Source: Candidatus Zambryskibacteria bacterium CG10_big_fil_rev_8_21_14_0_10_42_12 (GTDB lineage Bacteria > Patescibacteriota > Minisyncoccia > Phycocordibacterales > 1-14-0-10-42-12). From it: 56,891 nucleotides of DNA. Positions within the stretch are counted from its first letter, which is position 1, and every line of letters begins with the position of its first letter. Made by a program: the position numbers and the translations under genes. This document shows positions 39,808-48,660 of the stretch, piece by piece. The notes beneath the pieces are model-generated. The model was not told the origin of the DNA. It saw only the letters and a list, made by a program, of their open reading frames with translations, and did no database searches. The DNA is taken from the NCBI GenBank assembly GCA_002787695.1, contig PCXL01000026.1:1-56891 (forward strand), written 5' to 3'.

Positions 39808-40746
39808 TTAGGAAATAGGCTCTCTGTACGGATCTTGCCCATGGTAACTCTCCGCACTTTTTTCATTTGCTTGTTCTACTTCCGGAACAGGTTGTGTCTC
39901 AGGTTTTTGTGCAAGAATAGCACTTTCCGGTTGAGGTGCTGGAGCTGGTTTTATAAACGGAGGCTCTGGCTCATTAACTGATTGTGTTGGTCGCACATCT
40001 TTCTTTTGTGTCTCTGATTGATTTCCAGGCATAACACTGCCAAAACGAGAGATGTGGTGAGGTGTATATGTATATTGTGGGATTGGTTCGGGTTGTGAGG
40101 CCTGTGGTGGTGTAGGTGGAGCCGGTTGTTCTATTTTAGGTTGCTCAAAACTCTGTTGAGGTTTGTGTATAGGAAGATTTTGCGGCGGAGCACTTTGTGT
40201 CTGAGCGGCCTGCTTGCCGAAATGACTCATAATCTCAGTATCGAGCGGTTTTGAAACTGGTTTTGGTACAGGTTGTTCCATTGGTTTTGCAGGAACAATA
40301 GGAGGTGTTTGGGTAGGTGTGACTGCTGGTGGTTGTGGTGCTGGCGGCGTTGTAGTTTGTGACGGAGGAACGATACGCGCACCTGCCATGTGAAGCAACT
40401 CTTCACTGAGGTTTGGTTTTGTCACAGGTGTTTGTGGCGCAACCTCCCCTTCCTGTGCTCGATCTGACTCAAACTCTTTTATGATTGCATCAGCATATGT
40501 GTTTCCCGTCGTCTCATCGACCTGCAATTCATCAGAAATAACTTTCCCTAACTTATCATCAGCAATTTGCCCCGCGAGGTAGAAACTAATAATGATATTA
40601 ATTTTGTTACGATTCTCATTATGAACTTTTAATGACTGACATAGAGCCATAGTTTTTTCAGCAATACGTAATGAAAATATGTAATCTTTTGTTACTATAT
40701 CAAGGTTTTCAATTAACTTTTTGAAATTTTCTAAAGAATACTGCAT
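39808..40746 (-). CDS. proline/glutamine-rich protein of the secretion cluster
   Basis: In this 312-residue protein, residues 1-110 are helical and charged (QYSLENFKKLIENLDIVTKDYIF, LAGQIADDKLGKVISDEL). From about 115 to the end the sequence is a disordered Pro/Gln/Thr-rich tail with repeated TPP, QPAPP and KPVSKP runs. No signal peptide is seen. I chose ATG 40746; a TTG at 40767 would overlap the upstream gene. It could be a cytoplasmic linker or scaffold of the apparatus; no homolog is recognised. Confidence 0.65.
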   Translation of the reverse strand: MQYSLENFKKLIENLDIVTKDYIFSLRIAEKTMALCQSLKVHNENRNKINIIISFYLAGQIADDKLGKVISDELQVDETTGNTYADAIIKEFESDRAQEGEVAPQTPVTKPNLSEELLHMAGARIVPPSQTTTPPAPQPPAVTPTQTPPIVPAKPMEQPVPKPVSKPLDTEIMSHFGKQAAQTQSAPPQNLPIHKPQQSFEQPKIEQPAPPTPPQASQPEPIPQYTYTPHHISRFGSVMPGNQSETQKKDVRPTQSVNEPEPPFIKPAPAPQPESAILAQKPETQPVPEVEQANEKSAESYHGQDPYREPIS

Positions 40747-40757
40747 GTAGAATATTT

Positions 40758-43001
40758 TTAAGCCCAATAAGTCAATCCTACCGTTGATCCTAAGTATGTA
40801 TCTAGCTTGGCTGCATTATCGCGTTCTTCAGGGGTAAATAAATCTGGATAAGTTTTTGTGTCAGCTATGAAAGATTTTATATTACCCGAAATTGCCGATC
40901 TGTCTGGAGCACTTAGTTCATCTTTTTTACGAAGTGTATCTAGAGCCTGAGGAGTTATATAAGGTGCTAAATGTTTTGATTTCAAAAGATCTGTTTTCAT
41001 TGTCGCTATTTGCTTTCCTTGCAATTTGCTTGCAACATCGCGCAAAGCCGTAATCTGTTCTGGTCGCAAAGTGGCTGGAATTGGGTCGCCTAAGATAGAG
41101 CTTATGTGTTCATTTGTGACTCGTGTTGTTTCCTTATCTCGCTCTTTTTCATCATCAATCTTTGTCATTTTCTCTGCGGTCAGTTCACGGGCTTTTTGAT
41201 TAGGAATAAACACTTTTCCTGGCCACGAAGTTGCCGGTAGACCAGCTGCCATTTGTCGCTCACTTCGTTTTGTTTCGTCCGCAACATTTTTCTTTTGTTT
41301 AACAACATTTTTCTCAGCATCCCAAACGGCTTGTTGAGCAGAAAAATATGCTGCTGTACCTTTTGTTTCTTTGGCAAGATCTGTTTTCTTCTTGGCAAGA
41401 TCTTTTTCAGCCTTTGCAAGAGCGTCTCTAGTTGTCTGTGTTGCACCAGCACGTCTCTTAATAGAAGCTTCATAGGCAGAAGCTTTTGTCTCTGCCATTT
41501 TTGCAAAACCTCCTTCACCACCTGCCTTACCCATACCATCAAAAATGATGCCACCTAATTTTGTTGAGCGTGGTTCAAAACTGCTTTTAGCTGTTCTATC
41601 TCCTGCCCATAATCCAGCCTGTGCCAAATATTTAGAGCCATACTTACCAGTACGAGACCACTCTTTGAGACGATCGTTGTCTGAAACATATTGCCCGAAT
41701 CTTCCAAAAGATCTTCTTCCGGCCCACCCTGCTCCACTGAGTGCCGCACCGCCGATGTAGTTTGTAAGAGAGCCAAAGGCGCTGCCACCACGATTTGCTA
41801 TTTGTTTTGCAAGAATAAGAGATGCAATGGCAGTTCCAATAATAAGTGAAAAATTAAACAATGATTCAAGTACATCAACACCGATTTGAGTGGAAGTTCC
41901 AGCTACTAGACTTTCCATAAAATCACCCAAATCTTTTCGGTCTGGGTTTGAATAGAGTGCGCTGATGAGCGTAAGATTGACCCATGTCATGATCATAAAT
42001 ACAGGTGCAAAAAGTGCCTGTCCTGTCAGGGTCTCCCACCATTTTTTAGAGTAACTTTGGGTTCCGGGCAGAATAATGCCGGCAAACGCCAAAGGAGACA
42101 AAATGGCTAAAAAAATAATTAAAATATACCGGACGAGCAACATAATGGCGGCCGCGGTAAACACAAACATGGTGACAATCAAAAATAAGGAAATAAGCAA
42201 ATTTGTTGAAAGAATAAATGTTGAACTTTGGCCACCTATTTCAAGTGTCTTTGTAAGACCATCCCAAGCGCTCTGAATGCCAAGCGCATTCATATAGGCA
42301 TTTGATATACCACCGGCGTAACCTCTTTCTGTAACTGTATCGGTTGGATCAGTAGAATTGCTTATTGTAGTAAAAGCATCATAAAAACCAATAGAAATAA
42401 TATTGGAAGCATCAACAATCACTTGAGTAATGAAAATACTGAAGTTTATGAGGAGTGCGACGGCGGCAACGCGTACAATAGTTTTACCCGCTTTATTTGC
42501 TCTACCGAGAATCAGTTGAATTGCCTGGTATAAAAGAATAAAAATGAAAGAAATGTTTATAAGATCGCGAATGAGTTTCCATGCAGTTTCTATACCTGGA
42601 CGAAGCACGTGCTCAGAATTACTACCCAGCGCTCCTTGCGCGGCCCGGACAATAGTTTCATCAACTATAAAATTAAAGAAAACACCAGAAACCCAGAGAC
42701 CGAAACTAAGCAGTTGAACAACAAGTTCTGATAGAACCGCGGGAATGTATGTAGTTGCATCAAAGATGGCACCGCTCCATATATCAAGAGCGTTTTTTGC
42801 CGCATTATTTATATCTGTAAGGTTAGGAGCATCGCCGTCTGATGGATCAGGTGTGTCATTGCCTCCGGGTAAGCCCGGACCTATGTCTTGAGCATATGCA
42901 ACATTGCTGGTTACATGAGGTAAAACGGTTGTCCCAACAATTAAAGAAAAAACAAAAACCACCAGCCAAAATTTTCGTGCCGAAAATAGAGATTGAACCA
43001 T
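40758..43001 (-). CDS. polytopic TrbL/VirB6-like membrane protein
   Basis: This 747-residue protein has a signal peptide (FWLVVFVFSLIVGTTVLPHVTSNVAYAQ), then about seven to eight transmembrane helices between residues 60 and 410 (including LIRDLINISFIFILLYQAIQLIL, FVFTAAAIMLLVRYILIIFLAILSPLAFAGIILPG and LIIGTAIASLILAKQIANRGG). A highly charged cytoplasmic region of about 330 residues with a coiled-coil Lys/Ala-rich stretch follows. The topology and Pro/Gly motifs match the inner-membrane channel subunits TrbL/VirB6. It has its own -10 (TATACT), and a terminator separates it from the gene before. Confidence 0.82.
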   Translation of the reverse strand: MVQSLFSARKFWLVVFVFSLIVGTTVLPHVTSNVAYAQDIGPGLPGGNDTPDPSDGDAPNLTDINNAAKNALDIWSGAIFDATTYIPAVLSELVVQLLSFGLWVSGVFFNFIVDETIVRAAQGALGSNSEHVLRPGIETAWKLIRDLINISFIFILLYQAIQLILGRANKAGKTIVRVAAVALLINFSIFITQVIVDASNIISIGFYDAFTTISNSTDPTDTVTERGYAGGISNAYMNALGIQSAWDGLTKTLEIGGQSSTFILSTNLLISLFLIVTMFVFTAAAIMLLVRYILIIFLAILSPLAFAGIILPGTQSYSKKWWETLTGQALFAPVFMIMTWVNLTLISALYSNPDRKDLGDFMESLVAGTSTQIGVDVLESLFNFSLIIGTAIASLILAKQIANRGGSAFGSLTNYIGGAALSGAGWAGRRSFGRFGQYVSDNDRLKEWSRTGKYGSKYLAQAGLWAGDRTAKSSFEPRSTKLGGIIFDGMGKAGGEGGFAKMAETKASAYEASIKRRAGATQTTRDALAKAEKDLAKKKTDLAKETKGTAAYFSAQQAVWDAEKNVVKQKKNVADETKRSERQMAAGLPATSWPGKVFIPNQKARELTAEKMTKIDDEKERDKETTRVTNEHISSILGDPIPATLRPEQITALRDVASKLQGKQIATMKTDLLKSKHLAPYITPQALDTLRKKDELSAPDRSAISGNIKSFIADTKTYPDLFTPEERDNAAKLDTYLGSTVGLTYWA

Positions 43002-43065
43002 ATGAATACCTAAAGTATATCACTCTCCTCGTAAAGAAATATCTTTGAATTGGGCATAATTCAAA

Positions 43066-43098
43066 ACAAAAACGCGCACCACCAGTGCGCGTTTTTGT
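43066..43098. terminator. perfect bidirectional hairpin terminator within the cluster
   Basis: A 14-bp perfect stem (43066-43079 with 43085-43098) has a GCGC-rich base and AAAAA/TTTTT flanks, active on both strands. It ends the unit 46260-43111 and separates it from the VirB6-like gene. Confidence 0.9.
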
Positions 43099-43110
43099 TC
43101 TTCTTTCGTC

Positions 43111-44361
43111 CTAGAAATCTGCAGCAGGTGCAACACAGCCTACAGGATTGTATCCTGGCAAACAGTATTCCCCTGATCCCGGCATACCACACTGGATTGC
43201 TCTCGTTTGGTCTGGGTAACTGCAACGAACGGTGTAGTTTACAGGAGAGTTGGGATATGTAGGAGGTACGGTAAAGAGTGTTCCTGGGTCACTTGGACTA
43301 TTTGCGGGCAATGTACCAGCAATCGCGTCGTAATCCTCTGGTGTGGTAACCGCATCTTGTCCTGCAAGATCGAGATTGTTTGCTTCCGCAACACAGTTTC
43401 TGTAGTAGAACCAGTACTCGTCAGGGCACCCGGTTCCTGTTGGATCAAGTGTGCCATTACCATATACACAGAGTGCAATTTGTCTGGTGCCTTCTGGTGG
43501 AGGTGGGGTCTGTGAATAAAAGTCCGATCCTTGGCAACCACTTGCTCCCGGGGTGTATTGAGCGCCTGTGCCAGGATCCTCACAGACAACCTTGAGTGTA
43601 CATTGTGATCCACTGCCAGAACTACCAGATCCACCGGTTGAACCACCTGTACTACCTCCCCCTGATGTGCCCCCTCCTGTTGAGCCACCACCCACACTTG
43701 TTCCAAACCCACCTGTACCTGTTTCTGGTGTTTTCTCAAGAGGTGCAGGTGCCGGCGTTGTTCCAAAATCAACATTTGATCCTGGTGTTTGATTGTTTGA
43801 GAATGTTGCGTTTCCTGTAGAATTTTGTGCCCCACCTCTATCAGTTACGATGCGTGTAACAGCTCGATCAACACTGTCTGGGTCGGTTACAAGGGAATTG
43901 ACGCTAAAGACATACAAGGATCCGAGGATGACGAGTATTTGGTCTGGACGTTCTGTCCCGAGTTGATCCAATATTTCAGGAGGCAACTGTTCAGGGTCTG
44001 AAACATTAAATACCCAGTATGCAAGATTGGTGGTACCATCGCATCCTAATGTAGCAGTAATTTGCTCGCGGAGTTTTGTGATGATGTCTCCTTCATCAGC
44101 AACCGGTGTTAAGAGTACAAACCCGTTTGCACTATCAACTGTTATCTTCCCGTCTGCTGAATATCCGACAGTGCCTGAAATTTCTTCAGAAAGTTTTTGA
44201 CCAGCAGCACGAAGATCTGTTGCTGTCTGAGGGAATTCACAGTCCTCCGGTGTTACGGTGTCTGCATTGAATTTTATACCGAGAAAAATAAGAACTATAA
44301 CAATAACAATAAGTGAAACTACTTTTAAAAAATAAAATTTTTTATGCTGTTCCTGATCCAT
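43111..44361 (-). CDS. membrane-anchored secreted protein sharing a domain with its neighbour
   Basis: This 416-residue protein has an N-terminal anchor (LKVVSLIVIVIVLIFLGIKF). A domain at about residues 36-150 (TPEDCEFPQTATDLRAAGQKLSEEI ... LPPEILDQLGTERPDQILVIL) recurs at the C-terminus of the next upstream gene. A Gly/Ser/Thr-rich linker (about 205-255) and a Cys-rich C-terminal half with about ten cysteines follow, probably disulfide-bonded outside the cell. No known family. It lies 87 nt after the 603-residue gene. Confidence 0.75.
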   Translation of the reverse strand: MDQEQHKKFYFLKVVSLIVIVIVLIFLGIKFNADTVTPEDCEFPQTATDLRAAGQKLSEEISGTVGYSADGKITVDSANGFVLLTPVADEGDIITKLREQITATLGCDGTTNLAYWVFNVSDPEQLPPEILDQLGTERPDQILVILGSLYVFSVNSLVTDPDSVDRAVTRIVTDRGGAQNSTGNATFSNNQTPGSNVDFGTTPAPAPLEKTPETGTGGFGTSVGGGSTGGGTSGGGSTGGSTGGSGSSGSGSQCTLKVVCEDPGTGAQYTPGASGCQGSDFYSQTPPPPEGTRQIALCVYGNGTLDPTGTGCPDEYWFYYRNCVAEANNLDLAGQDAVTTPEDYDAIAGTLPANSPSDPGTLFTVPPTYPNSPVNYTVRCSYPDQTRAIQCGMPGSGEYCLPGYNPVGCVAPAADF

Positions 44362-44448
44362 ACACGTAATTTATTAGTAAAAATTTAGTAACAATACTAC
44401 GTTACATGGTAGCACGCTTCCAAAACAAAAGAGTGAGTTTTCCCCTAC

Positions 44449-46260
44449 TTAGTTACCGACACTGTCTATCACGACAAGAATCTGGTTTGGTCTTTCAGTG
44501 CCGAGTTGCGTAAGCATCTCAGGAGGCAATGCGTCTGGATTGCTTACCTGGAAGACAACAAAGGTAAGGTTTGATGTTGATGTACAGCCAATCTGACTTG
44601 CAACCTGTTGTTGGATTGACTCGGCTACACCTGATGGACTCACAGGAGTCAGGTCGACAGATCCGTTTGAGCTCACAATATTGATGATGTTGCCTCGGAC
44701 AAATACGCCACCAGCTATTTCGTCTCCGATTTGAGAGGCTGCTGCGACCAAGTTTTCTGGCGTGACTTCTGAAATAGTACACTGCCCGGCTACTGGTGGA
44801 GGTGTAGTTGTGCCAACACGCACAATAATGCGTGATTCTGCTGATTCAGTAGTGAGTTCTCCGGTGAGAGGATCTTCTGTACCCGTATTTCGTGCTGCGT
44901 ATGTGATTTCGTACGCACAGCCAATTTGTTCGGCACCCACTGTTGCAGACTGTTCTCCGTAGGCATTTTGGGCAATCCATGGCACATGAGTGCCATTATC
45001 AGCACATCCGGATGAGAGATCGGTACGTACGGTATATGAAGACGCGTACTGATTTGCATTCGCACCACACCATGAGTACGTTACGACATCTCCAGGTTGC
45101 ACCGTCACATCCCGTCTGTTTGTGGTAAATGTTGCATCGCCACCAATTTCAAGTGTAGCAGTCGGCATAAAACCTTCTCGATAAGAGCCACAATAGTTTG
45201 CAAGCGCAGGATCTTCTGGTTCAAGTACACTATCAAGGTTTACCTGAGAAATCACTCTACCTGGATTGTCATCTATTTTATTTTTAAGTCCAAAAAGACC
45301 TTGTGCGCTGTTAAAGAGTTTAAGGGTAAATTGATTCAAAAGAGCACCAATGATTTCATTGATTTCATCAGCAACTTCAAGTTCTGCAACGTTGCTACCA
45401 AAGACATCTACAAGTTGGTTTTGGATGATGGAGCCTGGAGTGCCGGTCTCTAATGCATAAGGAGGACACTCATTTGGGGAAACTTTTTCTTCTGTCCTGA
45501 TCTCTTGCAATGTTACAGGATCATAATCAATCCGAGTTCTTGTTGCCGAACATACATCCCACGATAAAAATCCATCACCCCAATCTTGTTTCTTTTGCCA
45601 TGTTGATTGGCGTGTGCCGATGCGTGCATCTAATTCATTCTGTGCTTCCCAAAAAGCACCAAATGGCATATTCGCTCTGTTTTGAGTGATAGTGAACCAC
45701 CCTGCCCAACCACCATTGTCAAAATCATCATAAAAGTCCTGTAAATTCCCCACTACATCTTGTAAATCGCATCTATATTGCACATCTCCTATGTAACTTG
45801 AACGCAATGCAAGCTGGATGTTTACTCTAAAAGGACTACAGAGCAGATCTTCAAGCGGTTCACAGACCCTTTCTCCTGTTGTTGGATCGGTATAACAGTG
45901 ACTTGCATGATCCAAGAAGTCATTGAAGGTCGCATCGCTAATTTGTAATGCAAATCGTTCAGGATTGGTAACGAAACCGGGCCCTCCTTGGAAACCACCA
46001 TTGATCCAATTAACTGTATCTCGCGTAATCATCTGAAGCATGCGCTTTGCAATAAATTTTGCAACACCGTCAAGCCCATATTCCTTGATTATCAATCCCC
46101 AGCTGGCAAAAAAAGCATCAGTAGGCTTTGGTTTGGGTACAATATAGGTCGCACTGCATACGACAAGAAAAGAAAAGATGAACGCAGTGAATTTTTTAGC
46201 TATATTACTTTTATACACCGTAAACATGTTAGAAGTGTCTGAATGTTCTCTCTTAGACAT
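44449..46260 (-). CDS. large secreted protein of the secretion cluster
   Basis: This 603-residue protein has a signal or anchor (FTAFIFSFLVVCSATYIVPKP), then a region with FAKR-like helices and paired cysteines (HCYTDPTTGERVCEPLEDLLCSPFRVNIQLALRSSYIGDVQYRCDLQ) and a middle Ig-like stretch (DVTVQPGDVVTYSWCGANANQYASSY). The C-terminal 105 residues are paralogous to the N-terminal domain of the neighbouring gene. It probably forms a surface or channel-associated component. The start at 46260 is the first ATG after a TATAAT box. Confidence 0.72.
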   Translation of the reverse strand: MSKREHSDTSNMFTVYKSNIAKKFTAFIFSFLVVCSATYIVPKPKPTDAFFASWGLIIKEYGLDGVAKFIAKRMLQMITRDTVNWINGGFQGGPGFVTNPERFALQISDATFNDFLDHASHCYTDPTTGERVCEPLEDLLCSPFRVNIQLALRSSYIGDVQYRCDLQDVVGNLQDFYDDFDNGGWAGWFTITQNRANMPFGAFWEAQNELDARIGTRQSTWQKKQDWGDGFLSWDVCSATRTRIDYDPVTLQEIRTEEKVSPNECPPYALETGTPGSIIQNQLVDVFGSNVAELEVADEINEIIGALLNQFTLKLFNSAQGLFGLKNKIDDNPGRVISQVNLDSVLEPEDPALANYCGSYREGFMPTATLEIGGDATFTTNRRDVTVQPGDVVTYSWCGANANQYASSYTVRTDLSSGCADNGTHVPWIAQNAYGEQSATVGAEQIGCAYEITYAARNTGTEDPLTGELTTESAESRIIVRVGTTTPPPVAGQCTISEVTPENLVAAASQIGDEIAGGVFVRGNIINIVSSNGSVDLTPVSPSGVAESIQQQVASQIGCTSTSNLTFVVFQVSNPDALPPEMLTQLGTERPNQILVVIDSVGN

Positions 46261-46309
46261 ACGTTCCAAATATTATAGCTTGTTTATACAAAAGAAATAT
46301 TTTTGTTGT

Positions 46310-47224
46310 TTATAAAGGAATACTTTCTGTGGCTAGTTTCTGAACAATAACATTGTATGTCTCTTCAAGTGCATCAGAATATTCTGGAAACATTTGTGCA
46401 CCGAGCAGTGCGCGAGCTGGATCTGTATCAAGTTTGGTGAGTTGTACAAGACTGAATTTTGCTCCCTCAGCGCTATTTACCAAGTTAATATGCTCGTTTA
46501 CGAAGAGGCTTGGTACCGGAATGGCGAGCATGTCACTGATCGCGCTTTCATAAAGCGAGATATACGGTGTTAAATTGTTAGCAAGACGTGTGCCACTCTC
46601 TGGGTCGTCAGGATTCCCTGTTATAGAGGTGCCGATAGTGCTACCGAGGGTGGCAAATGCTGTATCTGGGTATTTGGTATCAATAGCACGTAGTGCATCA
46701 GCATATGCAAGTAGTGTTGCTCTATTTGTGTTTACTACGGTGAGATTTTCTTTTCTGTAGAGTGTCGGGTTAGAAATTTCAAATGATTGTCCGGCAATAT
46801 ATGTTGCCAGCTCCTCCGGAGATCCATAACCTGTTGGGTGGTCTCCTGAGAGTTGTAGCAAGTATTCACCAAATGTTCCCCGAGCAATTTGTTCAGTAAG
46901 GTTGTCTTTATTTGTATATTCTTCTGTCACTGTTGCCGCAGCACGTTCTTCGCGACTCGCAATATATGATTTGTCCCCCCCTTCTACATTAAACGTGTTT
47001 GGATTTGTGGGATTAGTGCCTTTCAGCATTTCCTCCCAATCAGGTACGCTATCTCCATCTGTGTCTGTATCTTTTGTTTTACGCACATTTTCAACAACGA
47101 GGTCTGTTTCGTTGTTTGCAAAAATTCTATGTGGCTCGCCATCAGTTTTAAAAATGAGCACCGTAGAGATGAGTGATATCGCAAGAATAAGGAGTGCGAC
47201 ATTGCGTGTGCCAAGTTGCTGCAT
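46310..47224 (-). CDS. membrane-anchored protein with a calcium-binding-like motif
   Basis: This 304-residue protein has an anchor helix (NVALLILAISLISTVLIF), then a DTDTDGDSVPDWEEMLKGTNPTNP segment, a thrombospondin-type-3/EF-like calcium-binding motif, and a long helical domain (about 90-300) with no family match. ATG 47224 is chosen because TACAAT lies 7 nt upstream; the longer frame would overlap the end of rsmA. It is the first gene of the minus-strand cluster. Confidence 0.72.
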   Translation of the reverse strand: MQQLGTRNVALLILAISLISTVLIFKTDGEPHRIFANNETDLVVENVRKTKDTDTDGDSVPDWEEMLKGTNPTNPNTFNVEGGDKSYIASREERAAATVTEEYTNKDNLTEQIARGTFGEYLLQLSGDHPTGYGSPEELATYIAGQSFEISNPTLYRKENLTVVNTNRATLLAYADALRAIDTKYPDTAFATLGSTIGTSITGNPDDPESGTRLANNLTPYISLYESAISDMLAIPVPSLFVNEHINLVNSAEGAKFSLVQLTKLDTDPARALLGAQMFPEYSDALEETYNVIVQKLATESIPL

Positions 47225-47241
47225 AACAACTATTGTATCAC

Positions 47242-48018
47242 TTAGGTTACGTGTCTTGCGAGTAGAATCCACTTGTTGAGAGAAACATTCTCAGGTCTTT
47301 CTTTTGGATCTATGCCACACTCTTCGAAAACTTTTTCAGGGTTTTCAAAAACATGACCAATCGTGTGCGAAAGTGTTTTTCTTTTTCCATTAAAGGCAGC
47401 TTTTGTGATGGTCCAAAATTGATCTTCGTACTCTCCTGCTTTGTGTGGGCCAATATCCTCGATACGAATAATAGCGGAGTCTACCTTTGGCGCAGGAACA
47501 AATGATCCAGCTTTTACACGAGACACAATAAATGGTTCCCCGTATGCCTTAACTCCAAGTGAGAGTAGGCTTTCCTTTTCATCTCGTGCCACGATACGAT
47601 CGGCAACCTCTTTTTGTACGAGAAGGGTCATGGCAGATGGTCGTACTGGGCTTTCTAGTAATTTTCGGATGAGAATACCGGTTATGTAGTATGGGATGTT
47701 TGCTATCACTTGGTATTTTCCTGCTTCTAGTCCAAGCTCCTCTAAATCCATCTCCAAAATATCCCCTTCAATAATTCTTAATCTTCCTTCTTCCTTTTTA
47801 AATTTTTCTTCGAGCAATGTAATTGCTCGCGCGTCTTTCTCGACAGCGATTACGTGTCCTCCTGCCACAAGAAGTGCTTCGGTGAGTACTCCCTCCCCGG
47901 GACCGACTTCAAGCACGACGTCACCTTTTTTGATATTACTTGCGTGAATTATATCTTTGATTGCTTTTTTTGAACGCAAAAAATGTTGCCCAAGCGACTT
48001 TTTCGGAGGAATTTTCAT
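47242..48018 (-). CDS. rsmA: 16S rRNA dimethyladenosine transferase
   Basis: KsgA/RsmA dimethylates A1518 and A1519 of 16S rRNA. This 258-residue protein has KSLGQHFLRSKKAIKDI at the start, the AdoMet motif VVLEVGPGEGVLTEALL, the acidic VIAVEKDARAI, and the catalytic motif IANIPYYITGILI, then the C-terminal LARHV helix. Length and motifs are standard. It lies directly upstream of the secretion cluster. Confidence 0.95.
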   Translation of the reverse strand: MKIPPKKSLGQHFLRSKKAIKDIIHASNIKKGDVVLEVGPGEGVLTEALLVAGGHVIAVEKDARAITLLEEKFKKEEGRLRIIEGDILEMDLEELGLEAGKYQVIANIPYYITGILIRKLLESPVRPSAMTLLVQKEVADRIVARDEKESLLSLGVKAYGEPFIVSRVKAGSFVPAPKVDSAIIRIEDIGPHKAGEYEDQFWTITKAAFNGKRKTLSHTIGHVFENPEKVFEECGIDPKERPENVSLNKWILLARHVT

Positions 48019-48084
48019 ATTGACTTTTTTGTTGGATTTGCTATTATGTGGTTACAAATGGCTTCGGCCCTCCCCTTCGGGGGT

Positions 48085-48126
48085 AACAAACAAAAACTCA
48101 CGTAATCAACTGCGTGAGTTTTTGTT
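48085..48126. terminator. hairpin terminator overlapping the stop of the MazF-like gene
   Basis: The inverted repeat AAACAAAAACTCACG with its complement is separated by about 8 nt; the TGA stop of the minus-strand gene lies in the 3' arm. Its symmetric A/T flanks allow termination on both strands. Confidence 0.8.
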
Positions 48127-48487
48127 TTAAACTTGCAAATTCTTCTTTTGAGATATAGCCAACTTTGTATTCGAGTCGTTTTGTATCAATGAGTCTTATT
48201 TGAGACAAAATGGCTATGCTCATATCTTTATTCAGTTTAAAACTAAAATAATGGATACCCTTCTTTTTATTTCTAGTAAGCGGAATGATAAGTGCAACAG
48301 TTTTATTAAATTTTTTTAAAATGATAACCGGTCGTAAAAAATCTTCCCCTCTACCGTCTTGTTCAAATCCTATATTTGATCCGAGTGTAGTAAACCAAAT
48401 TTCGCGTTCATGAAAATAAGGCCGCTTCTTTTCGTTGTGAATCTCAGTCTTTTTCCCATGCCATTCGGTATAGTCTTTTTTGTCCAT
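48098..48487 (-). CDS. MazF/PemK-family toxin-like protein
   Basis: In this 129-residue protein, after a charged N-terminus of about 25 residues the MazF fold is recognisable: HEREIWFTTLGSNIGFEQDGRGEDFLRPVIILKKFNKTVALIIPLTRNKK, then ILSQIRLIDTKRLEYKVGYISKEEFASLKQKL. MazF enzymes are sequence-specific mRNA endoribonucleases. No antitoxin gene is visible on either side, so it may be an orphan or have another role. ATG 48487 lies 6 nt after TATATT, a leaderless pattern. Confidence 0.85.
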   Translation of the reverse strand: MDKKDYTEWHGKKTEIHNEKKRPYFHEREIWFTTLGSNIGFEQDGRGEDFLRPVIILKKFNKTVALIIPLTRNKKKGIHYFSFKLNKDMSIAILSQIRLIDTKRLEYKVGYISKEEFASLKQKLTQLIT

Positions 48488-48507
48488 AAGGTGAATATAG
48501 CACATCA

Positions 48508-48540
48508 CGCTTATCGCTGTTAGCTCTAAACTGCAAGCTT
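48508..48540. repeat. degenerate short-word repeat (AAGCTT/AGCGC family)
   Basis: Words CGCTTATCGCTGTTAGCTC and CTGCAAGCTT resemble the repeat around the IVP gene at 39394 and the one at 11733. No gene is bracketed here. Confidence 0.5.
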
Positions 48541-48570
48541 ACAACACCATGCCGTACGGCATGGTGTTGT
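48541..48570. repeat. 30-bp perfect palindrome
   Basis: ACAACACCATGCCGT is followed directly by its exact reverse complement with no loop. It is not followed by a T run on either strand, so it is more like a protein-binding dyad or a cruciform than a terminator. Confidence 0.85.
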
Positions 48571-48660
48571 ATAAAAGCGTCAAACAAAAGGCGAGCATGG
48601 AGAACCTCAATTTATTTGTAGTCATTTGTAGATTCGGTCCCATTCGCGGTTATTCGTATA

